DNA of 11,404 nt from Ruminococcaceae bacterium UBA7067 (GTDB lineage Bacteria > Bacillota > Clostridia > Oscillospirales > Acutalibacteraceae). Shown one piece after another: positions 6,259 through 11,404 of the stretch; the first letter of the stretch is position 1; every line of letters begins with the position of its first letter. Location of the stretch: the NCBI GenBank assembly GCA_002493755.1, contig DKZT01000044.1, positions 1-11,404 on the forward strand, written 5' to 3'. The notes under the pieces were generated by a model. It saw nothing but the letters and a program-made list of their open reading frames with translations, was not told the origin of the DNA and ran no database searches. A program made the position numbers and the translations under genes.

Positions 6259-7473
6259 TTGAAATATGCTGTTGTACTTTGCGATGGAATGGCGGATTAT
6301 CCTGTTGACGCGCTGTCGGGCAAAACGCCGATGTCAGTTGCAAAAAAGCCGATGATGAACGCTCTCGCCGCTAAGGCTGAGGTGGGTCTTGTTAAAACTG
6401 TTGCTGACGGTATGAAGCCGGGCAGCGATGTTGCGAACCTGTCTGTTATGGGGTATGATTCCGCAAAATACTACACGGGCAGATCTCCGCTAGAGGCGGC
6501 AAGCATCGGAATTGACCTTAAGGACACCGATGTCACTCTGCGCTGTAACCTTGTAACGCTGAGCGATGAGGAAAACTATGAGGACAAGACAATGGTTGAC
6601 TACTGCGCCGATGATATTTCCTCCGAGGAGGCTCATGAGATAATTGAGTTTATTGAGGAAAAGCTCGGCGATGATGAGTTTAAATTCTATTCGGGCGTAA
6701 GCTACCGTCACTGCCTTGTGTGGAACAACGGCGTGCCAAATCCCGGTGAGCTTACACCTCCGCACGATATAACGGGCAGAAAAATCACTCAGTACATTCC
6801 AAAGGGTGATAATACGGACAAGCTCTATGCGCTTATGAAAAAGAGCTATGAGCTTTTAAAGGATCACCCTGTTAATAAAAAGAGAATAGAAAACGGCCGC
6901 AGACCTGCAAACTCAATCTGGCTCTGGGGCGAGGGCCAGAAGCCGATGCTTGACAGCTTTGAAAAGAAATTCGGCTTAAAGGGTGCAGTAATTTCTGCTG
7001 TTGACCTGCTCAAGGGTATCGGTATCTGTGCAGGAATGAAAACACCTGAGGTTGAGGGCGCAACAGGATATATCGACACCAACTTCACAGGCAAGCTCAA
7101 CGCCGCTGTTGAGAGATTAAAAACGGACTGTGACTTTGCCTACATACACGTTGAAGCGCCCGACGAATGCGGTCACAGAGGCGAGCAGGAGAACAAAATT
7201 CGTGCTATTGAGCTTATTGACGAAAAGATACTCACTCCGCTTGTAGAGGAGCTTAAGAAGATGGGCGACTATGCGGTTATGGTTCTTCCCGACCACCCGA
7301 CTCCGCTGTCTATCCGCACTCACTGCAGTGACCCTATCCCCTATCTTATCTACCGCAGCAACGACGAAAAGGAAAGCGGCGTTACGGTGTTTGACGAGGA
7401 AAGCGCAAAAGCAACAGGAGCTTATGTTGAACAGGGTTATACACTGATGAGCAGGTTTTTGGGAGTAGAGTGA
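6259..7473 (+). CDS. apgM: Cofactor-independent phosphoglycerate mutase-like protein (ApgM type; possible homoserine kinase)
   Basis: A 404-residue cytosolic member of the alkaline phosphatase/iPGM superfamily, archaeal ApgM branch, which interconverts 3- and 2-phosphoglycerate in glycolysis. TTG at 6259 is the chosen start. AAAAGGTGAT lies just before it and translation then begins MKYAVVLCDGMADYP, as in relatives; a GTG at 6250 would place the Shine-Dalgarno inside the gene. Metal and catalytic residues are visible: Asp9 (DGMADYP), nucleophile Ser62 (GSDVANLSVMGYD), Asp302 and His306 (PDECGH), Asp345-His346 (LPDHP) and His355 (THCSDP). The length fits the family. A sister branch of this family (TIGR02535) is proposed to be homoserine kinase, and the convergent neighbour is metA, which also uses homoserine, so that role is a real alternative. 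The last codons and the TGA stop lie in a 17-base repeat that recurs at 10476. Confidence 0.9.
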   Translation: MKYAVVLCDGMADYPVDALSGKTPMSVAKKPMMNALAAKAEVGLVKTVADGMKPGSDVANLSVMGYDSAKYYTGRSPLEAASIGIDLKDTDVTLRCNLVTLSDEENYEDKTMVDYCADDISSEEAHEIIEFIEEKLGDDEFKFYSGVSYRHCLVWNNGVPNPGELTPPHDITGRKITQYIPKGDNTDKLYALMKKSYELLKDHPVNKKRIENGRRPANSIWLWGEGQKPMLDSFEKKFGLKGAVISAVDLLKGIGICAGMKTPEVEGATGYIDTNFTGKLNAAVERLKTDCDFAYIHVEAPDECGHRGEQENKIRAIELIDEKILTPLVEELKKMGDYAVMVLPDHPTPLSIRTHCSDPIPYLIYRSNDEKESGVTVFDEESAKATGAYVEQGYTLMSRFLGVE

Positions 7474-7483
7474 AGAGTGGAGA
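7467..7483 (+). repeat. 17-base repeat tag, copy 1, overlapping the apgM stop codon
   Basis: AGAGTGAAGAGTGGAGA is identical to 10476-10492. In both places it lies shortly before a palindromic repeat unit, so it may mark one end of a shared repeat element. The TGA stop of the upstream gene (7471-7473) falls inside it. Confidence 0.75.
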
Positions 7484-7545
7484 GAAGTTGTGAAACAAGG
7501 TTGTAGGGAACTGGCTTACATGTTCCGGCTCGATTTGCTGAATGG

Positions 7546-7709
7546 TGAAACGAGTTATAGGCTCCACTTGAGGGGAGCAGTCAGCTATGCTGACTGAAGG
7601 GTGCCAAACATCCTTCCACCGCAAGCGGTTCTATACCCTTTTGTCGGCTTTGCCGACATTGCCCCTGACAGGGGAATAACCCATTAAAAGGGAGGCAATA
7701 CTCGTTTCA
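7546..7709. repeat. Fold-back (MITE-like) intergenic element with terminal inverted repeats
   Basis: TGAAACGAGT at 7546-7555 and ACTCGTTTCA at 7700-7709 are perfect 10-bp inverted ends, with weaker symmetry continuing inward. Inside are several hairpins. GGCTCC...GGGGAGC lies at 7560-7578. AGTCAGC/GCTGACT lies at 7579-7595. CCGC/GCGG lies at 7619-7628. TGTCGGC/GCCGACA lies at 7642-7658. CCCC/GGGG lies at 7662-7674. An outer CCCTTTT/AAAAGGG pair is at 7636-7642 and 7686-7692. A degenerate extra copy of the end, TGAAACAAGG, occurs at 7491. No ORF lies inside and no target duplication is obvious. The stretch 7474-7859 holds only this element and the terminator at 7758. Confidence 0.72.
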
Positions 7710-7757
7710 AACTGTCCGCTAATAACTTTACTGCACTTAATTCATAGCAAAAAATTT

Positions 7758-7795
7758 CAGCCTGATGCACGAAAAATTTGCGTCAGGCTGTTTTT
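7758..7795 (+). terminator. Bidirectional intrinsic terminator between apgM and metA
   Basis: CAGCCTGATGC (7758-7768) pairs with GCGTCAGGCTG (7780-7790), 11 bp with one G-U, and is followed by TTTTT on the plus strand. On the minus strand the hairpin is followed by AAATTTTTT, so it can also end metA transcription. It lies 65 bases past the metA stop. Confidence 0.88.
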
Positions 7796-7859
7796 CATCG
7801 GGTTATTTTACTGTACAATATTTTGAACTGATGCAAAAACACATTGTCCTGTTTTTAGT

Positions 7860-8795
7860 TTATTCAAATAAAATCGCCTTTAAGTCCTCAAGGTGATACG
7901 GAGTTTGCTGATATACATAGTAATTAAGCCAGTTTGTATAAAGCAGATTTGCGTTGCTTTTCCACGTCATAACAGGCCGCTCCATCGGGTCGTTGTTCGG
8001 GAAATAGTTAAACGGTATTGAGGGGTGTATTCCCTTGTTGACATCGCGGAAATACTCGCCTGCAAGCGTGTTGCGGTCATACTCAGCGTGACCCATCACA
8101 AAGAACTGTCTGCCGTTTTTGTTGCAGACAACAGAAACACCTGCACAGCGTGAGATAGCAAGAATTTCAAGCTCGTTATGCTGCTTTTCTATATCCTCAC
8201 GGTAAACGCCCGTATAGCGTGAATGAGGCATTGTAAAATAATCGTCAAAGCCACGCATAAGCGGATGCCTCGGATTAAGCACCGAATGAGTGTAAATTCC
8301 GCTAATCTTGCCGCCAAGCTCGTGTTTATCAATGCCGAAGTGATAATACAGTCCTGCCTGTGCGCCCCAGCAGATATGGAAGGTGGAATACACATTTTTC
8401 TTGCTCCACTCCATTATTTCGCAAAGCTCTTCCCAATAATCCACTTCTTCAAACGGAAGCATCTCGACAGGCGCGCCTGTGATTATCATACCGTCATAAC
8501 TGTTGTCACGAATCTGGTCAAAGGTCTTGTAGAAATTCTCCAGATGGCTCTGCGAGGTGTTTTTCGACTTATGTGTTGCGGTCTGTAAAAGCTCAATATC
8601 GACCTGAAGCGGGCTGTTGCCAAGAAGCCGCAGGAGCTGATTTTCAGTATCAATTTTTGTGGGCATAAGATTTAAAATCAAAATTTTAAGCGGTCTTATG
8701 TCCTGCATTATTGCTCGTTCCTCCGGCATTACAAAGACATTCTCCGATTCCAAAAGGGAAAATGCCGGTAATTCGCTTGGGATTTTTATAGGCAT
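7860..8795 (-). CDS. metA: Homoserine O-acetyltransferase (MetA/MetAS family)
   Basis: A 311-residue cytosolic enzyme that acylates L-homoserine in the first committed step of methionine synthesis. It matches the MetA family over its full length (family about 300-310 residues), starting MPIKIPSELPA. Active-site residues are visible: Lys47 (PTKIDTENQ), nucleophile Cys142 (HICWGAQAGLYY), and His236 and Glu238 (GHAEYDRNTL), with Arg250 after them. The acyl-donor position after TGAPV is Glu111. In this family Glu there goes with acetyl-CoA and Gly with succinyl-CoA, so acetyltransfer is predicted despite the usual name 'succinyltransferase'. The ATG at 8795 has a modest GAAGGG site. The gene lies 127 bases after proS on the same strand, with a GC-rich hairpin between. 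A possible -10, TATTAT, lies upstream but no good -35. No S-box or T-box leader fits in this short gap. Confidence 0.95.
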   Translation of the reverse strand: MPIKIPSELPAFSLLESENVFVMPEERAIMQDIRPLKILILNLMPTKIDTENQLLRLLGNSPLQVDIELLQTATHKSKNTSQSHLENFYKTFDQIRDNSYDGMIITGAPVEMLPFEEVDYWEELCEIMEWSKKNVYSTFHICWGAQAGLYYHFGIDKHELGGKISGIYTHSVLNPRHPLMRGFDDYFTMPHSRYTGVYREDIEKQHNELEILAISRCAGVSVVCNKNGRQFFVMGHAEYDRNTLAGEYFRDVNKGIHPSIPFNYFPNNDPMERPVMTWKSNANLLYTNWLNYYVYQQTPYHLEDLKAILFE

Positions 8796-8901
8796 TTCAC
8801 GCCCTTCTTTCTTTAAAAATTTTGATAATACAGATGAATATATTAATTACGGAGCGGCACAAGCCACGACAACCGAAATTATTCAATATTCATCATTCAT
8901 T

Positions 8902-8919
8902 TGCACCGCAGGCGGTGCA
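8902..8919. repeat. GC-rich palindrome just past the proS stop
   Basis: TGCACCGC (8902-8909) and GCGGTGCA (8912-8919) form a perfect 8-bp stem around AG, three bases after the proS stop. On the minus strand it is followed by AATGAATGATGAATATT rather than a run of T, so it is not a convincing intrinsic terminator. The short AT-rich flanking repeat looks like an intergenic repeat end. The rest of 8796-8901 shows nothing else I can support. Confidence 0.6.
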
Positions 8920-8922
8920 TAA

Positions 8923-10368
8923 TCAATACGCTTTGCCCCAATATACCATATGCTTAGCAGGCTTGCCGCAGCACACGCATTTGTCGCTGAGGTTTTCCTG
9001 CTCAAAGGGAATACAGCGTGATCCTACGCCTGTAAGCTCCTTAACCTTATCCTCGCACTCCTCATCGCCGCACCACATAGCCTTGATGAAGCCGTCGCCG
9101 TTTTCCTCAAGAGCCTTTGTGATTTCAGCGAGCGTTGTGCAGGAATAGGTCTTTTTCTCTCTGTTTTCAAGAGCCTTTTTGTAAAGTCCATCGTGAACCT
9201 CCTTGAGCTTATCATTTACAGCCTGCTCAAGATTATCAAGGCTTACTATGGTTTTTTCGTTGTTGTGTCTTGTTACGAGAACACACTGGTTATTTTCAAT
9301 GTCACGAGGTCCGATCTCTATTCTTACGGGAACGCCCTTCATCTCGTACTCTGAGAACTTCCAGCCGGGACTGTTGTCGCTGTCGTCTGTCTTGACTCTT
9401 ACAGAGCTTGAAAGCTTTGCTCTTATCTCCTCTGCCTTTTCAAGAACGCCCGGCTTGTGCTGTGCGATAGGAACTATAACAGCCTGAATCGGTGCAACAG
9501 CAGGCGGCAGAACAAGACCGTTATCGTCGCCGTGAGTCATAATGATAGCGCCGATAAGTCTTGTTGTAACGCCCCATGAGGTCTGGAACGGATTAACAAG
9601 CTTGTTTTCTTTATTTGTATATGTTATGTCAAACGCCTTTGCAAAGCCGTCGCCGAAGTAGTGCGATGTGCCTGCCTGCAAAGCCTTGCCGTCGTGCATA
9701 AGAGCCTCTATTGCGTATGTAGCCTCAGCGCCTGCAAACTTGTCGCTGTCGGTCTTTCTGCCCTTTACAACAGGCATTGCAAGGCTCTCCTCACAGAATT
9801 TGGCATAAACATTGAGCATACGCTCGGTTTCCTCGATAGCCTCCTCAGCGGTTGCGTGAATTGTGTGACCCTCCTGCCACAGAAATTCACGGCTTCTGAG
9901 GAAAGGTCTTGTTGTTTTTTCCCAACGTACAACGCTTACCCACTGGTTGTAAAGCTTTGGCAAATCACGCCAGCTGTGAACGATATTTGCGTAATGCTCG
10001 CAGAAAAGTGTTTCGGACGTAGGACGAACGCAAAGTCTGTCCTCAAGCTTTTCATTTCCGCCGTGTGTTACCCACGCAACCTCAGGCGCAAAGCCCTCAA
10101 CGTGGTCCTTCTCCTTCTGGAGCAGGCTTTCGGGAATGAACATAGGCATACAAACATTTTCGTGGCCTGTTTCCTTGAACATTCTGTCGAGAATGCTCTG
10201 GATATTCTCCCATATAGCATAGCCGTAGGGTCTTATTACCATACAGCCCTTAACGCTTGTGTATTCAATAAGCTCCGCTTTCTTGACAATATCGGTGTAC
10301 CATTTTGCAAAGTCCTCGTCCATAGAGGTTATCTCTTTAACGAGCTTTTTATCGTTGTTCTTTGCCAT
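8923..10368 (-). CDS. proS: Prolyl-tRNA synthetase (short archaeal/eukaryote-like type)
   Basis: A 481-residue class II aminoacyl-tRNA synthetase that charges tRNA-Pro with proline. The ATG at 10368 is chosen because AGGAG lies just before it and MAKNNDKK fits; an in-frame ATG at 10398 has no good site. Visible parts are the substrate loop with VRPTSET (114-120), motif 2 with FLRSREFLWQEGHT (156-169), motif 3 around GVTTRLIGA and HGDDNGLVLPP (266-289), the anticodon-binding domain (about 295-400), and a C-terminal zinc-type domain with Cys433, Cys438, Cys464 and Cys467 that ends in the conserved Tyr481. There is no large editing insertion between motifs 2 and 3, and the length is right for this type (the bacterial long type is about 570). 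No T-box signature is seen upstream; the promoter leaves a leader of only about 40 bases. Confidence 0.97.
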   Translation of the reverse strand: MAKNNDKKLVKEITSMDEDFAKWYTDIVKKAELIEYTSVKGCMVIRPYGYAIWENIQSILDRMFKETGHENVCMPMFIPESLLQKEKDHVEGFAPEVAWVTHGGNEKLEDRLCVRPTSETLFCEHYANIVHSWRDLPKLYNQWVSVVRWEKTTRPFLRSREFLWQEGHTIHATAEEAIEETERMLNVYAKFCEESLAMPVVKGRKTDSDKFAGAEATYAIEALMHDGKALQAGTSHYFGDGFAKAFDITYTNKENKLVNPFQTSWGVTTRLIGAIIMTHGDDNGLVLPPAVAPIQAVIVPIAQHKPGVLEKAEEIRAKLSSSVRVKTDDSDNSPGWKFSEYEMKGVPVRIEIGPRDIENNQCVLVTRHNNEKTIVSLDNLEQAVNDKLKEVHDGLYKKALENREKKTYSCTTLAEITKALEENGDGFIKAMWCGDEECEDKVKELTGVGSRCIPFEQENLSDKCVCCGKPAKHMVYWGKAY

Positions 10369-10418
10369 TTTTAACACTCCTGTTCTTTGAAATCCCATGA
10401 TTAAGACATAATAAGTTT

Positions 10419-10447
10419 ATTATACCTAAATGCAGTACTTTTTTCAA
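10419..10447 (-). promoter_or_regulatory. Sigma-A-type promoter for proS
   Basis: On the minus strand, TTGAAA (10442-10447), a 17-base spacer and TATAAT (10419-10424) lie about 50 bases upstream of the proS ATG. This is a near-consensus housekeeping promoter. It makes proS independent of pduL, whose terminator lies further upstream. Confidence 0.82.
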
Positions 10448-10475
10448 CAAAAATTTTTAATAGAGTTGAGATTAG

Positions 10476-10555
10476 AGAGTGAAGAGTGGAGATGTGGTAG
10501 TCGCATGCAGACACCCCTCAGTCGCCTTCGGCGCCAGCTCCCCTCAATGGGAGCC
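10476..10555. repeat. Intergenic palindromic repeat, second copy in opposite orientation
   Basis: It begins with the 17-base tag AGAGTGAAGAGTGGAGA (10476-10492), identical to 7467-7483. The core at 10510-10555, read on the minus strand, is GGCTCCCATTGAGGGGAGC, then a GGCG/CGCC hairpin, then GACTGAGGGGTGTC. This follows the order of 7560-7605 on the plus strand (GGCTCC, TTGAGGGGAGC, hairpin, GACTGA, GGGTG). The hairpin arms differ while the frame is kept, as expected for a family of structured repeats. The remainder, 10556-10608, shows nothing I can support. Confidence 0.75.
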
Positions 10556-10608
10556 AATATTCTGTCACATATTCATCAGAGCGACCGCACCCCATAATGA
10601 AGCCCTCC

Positions 10609-10674
10609 AAAACAAAAGAGCTGCGGCAAAACGAGGTCGGGAACAGTCCGACTTATGCTTGTTTTGCAGCAGCT
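10609..10674 (-). terminator. Intrinsic terminator for pduL
   Basis: On the minus strand, AGCTGCTGCAAAAC (10674-10661) pairs with GTTTTGCCGCAGCT (10632-10619), 13 of 14 bp. An inner GTCGG/CCGAC stem (10636-10640, 10648-10652) sits within, and CTTTTGTTTT follows. It lies 45 bases past the pduL stop. Confidence 0.85.
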
Positions 10675-10718
10675 GTAAAATTTTCAGTATCAATAAAATT
10701 TTGGTATTGACCGGTTAC

Positions 10719-11288
10719 TCAGATAATAACCTCGCCGTCAACCGTTCCGCTCAGACCTGCAGCATTTGATTCATCGGTATCAATATGCATAGCAGGGGCG
10801 AACTTCTCGCTTACTCTTACAACAACATCGTCAAAGGTAAGGCTTCTGCCGCCCGGTGTGCCGACCTTAACGCTTACAATCTGCTTGTCCTCAACACCGA
10901 ACTCCTTAGCGTTTTCCGGTGTGAAGTGAATATGTCTTTTAGCTGCGATAACGCCGCATTCAATCTCTTTTTCACCCTTAGGGCCTACAAGCTTACAGCC
11001 CGGTGTGCCTGCAACATCGCCCGACTCTCTTATCGGAGCGGCAATTCCGAGCTTTCTTGCGTCTGTCAATGCTACCTCAACCTGATCAGCGCTTCTTACA
11101 GGGCCGAGAATCGACATTGTCATCTCGCCCTTAGGGCCGACAACTGTTACCTTTTCAACGCAGGCGAACTGACCCGGCTGTGAAAGATCCTTTTTGTTTG
11201 TCAGCGTTGCGCCCTCGCCGAAAAGAGTTTCAAGGGTATCCTGCGTTACGTGAAGATGTCTTGCAGAGGTTTCCACCATTACTTTCAT
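10719..11288 (-). CDS. pduL: Phosphotransacylase of the PduL family
   Basis: A 189-residue protein of the PduL family (phosphate propanoyl/acetyltransferase), which interconverts acyl-CoA and acyl-phosphate. In fermenting anaerobes it can replace Pta ahead of acetate kinase to make ATP. The two half-domains each carry a metal-binding histidine motif: SARHLHV (His11, His13) and KRHIHF (His119, His121), plus His168 in AMHIDTDE (with Glu173 nearby). Arg64 lies in GPVRS. The protein begins directly at the first strand (MKVMVETSARH), without the N-terminal targeting helix of PduL enzymes housed in microcompartments, and no shell genes are nearby, so a cytosolic acetate-forming role is inferred. 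The ATG at 11288 has only a weak GGGGA site. Its own promoter is upstream and a terminator follows; no ackA is seen in the window. Confidence 0.93.
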   Translation of the reverse strand: MKVMVETSARHLHVTQDTLETLFGEGATLTNKKDLSQPGQFACVEKVTVVGPKGEMTMSILGPVRSADQVEVALTDARKLGIAAPIRESGDVAGTPGCKLVGPKGEKEIECGVIAAKRHIHFTPENAKEFGVEDKQIVSVKVGTPGGRSLTFDDVVVRVSEKFAPAMHIDTDESNAAGLSGTVDGEVII

Positions 11289-11325
11289 TTTTTATGTCCC
11301 CAATCTGTTTAAATTCTGTTCTTTT

Positions 11326-11354
11326 ATTTTACTACTGACGGATACGTTTTTCAA
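11326..11354 (-). promoter_or_regulatory. Sigma-A-type promoter for pduL
   Basis: On the minus strand, TTGAAA (11349-11354), a 17-base spacer and TAAAAT (11326-11331) lie about 38 bases before the pduL ATG. The -35 is identical to that of proS. Confidence 0.75.
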
Positions 11355-11404
11355 GGGAAACACTGATTAAATTGTTCGTACATATTGCGCCGTCAGATTT
11401 TTCG

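Noticed and set aside
5979..6308. A 109-codon plus-strand open frame across the hxlR remnant
   Set aside because: It overlaps the minus-strand HxlR remnant and the start of apgM in another frame, includes the apgM promoter, and has no RBS or recognisable content.
7474..7757. A small structured RNA gene or riboswitch between apgM and metA
   Set aside because: The many hairpins are better explained as palindromic repeat units with terminal inverted repeats, and the core recurs at 10510; the region follows genes rather than leading one.
9661..10374. A 237-codon plus-strand open frame opposite proS
   Set aside because: It is fully antisense to proS, whose motifs are intact, and its product is a Cys/Leu-rich composition typical of antisense frames.
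10369..10476. A T-box leader for proS
   Set aside because: No T-box core sequence and no room for the leader between the promoter at 10419 and the start codon.

Overview
The window looks like chromosome from a low- to mid-GC anaerobic Firmicute of the Clostridia, most like the gut Ruminococcus/Oscillospiraceae group. The grounds are strong AGGAGG-type ribosome binding sites, an exported protein ending in a type I dockerin (the plug module of cellulosome-type assemblies), a short prolyl-tRNA synthetase without an editing insertion, a PduL-type phosphotransacylase, and GC-rich palindromic intergenic repeats of a kind I associate with these genomes. The genus is an inference, not read directly.

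Left part (1-5220, + strand). A stand-alone receiver-like protein that lacks the phospho-acceptor Asp is followed by a 1456-residue secreted, multi-domain, dockerin-bearing protein. Next comes a small lipoprotein-type gene whose lipobox Cys codon and a second nearby codon are both TGA. The three sit 54-56 bases apart, each with its own Shine-Dalgarno, and the run ends in two hairpins, the second a textbook intrinsic terminator. They could be one transcript. No catalytic domain is visible in the large protein; it reads as a structural or binding component that docks onto a cohesin.

Middle (5285-6258). An unrecognised 158-residue minus-strand protein is preceded by an 85-base nested palindrome that encloses its likely promoter. 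Then comes the C-terminal remnant of an HxlR-family regulator. Right after it a clean promoter drives the next gene.

Right part (6259-11404). A cofactor-independent phosphoglycerate mutase-like protein (+ strand) converges on metA (- strand). Upstream of metA on the minus strand are proS and then pduL, each with its own sigma-A-like promoter (17-base spacer), so they are probably separate units. The mutase-like family includes a branch proposed to be homoserine kinase. With metA (homoserine O-acyltransferase) next door, homoserine metabolism is a reasonable alternative reading for that gene.

Gene-free stretches. 5762-6258 holds the palindrome, the hxlR remnant and a promoter. 7474-7859 holds a fold-back repeat element and a bidirectional terminator. 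10369-10718 holds the proS promoter, a related repeat in opposite orientation and the pduL terminator. 8796-8922 holds only a GC-rich hairpin. No tRNA, rRNA, CRISPR array, complete insertion sequence or recognisable riboswitch was seen.
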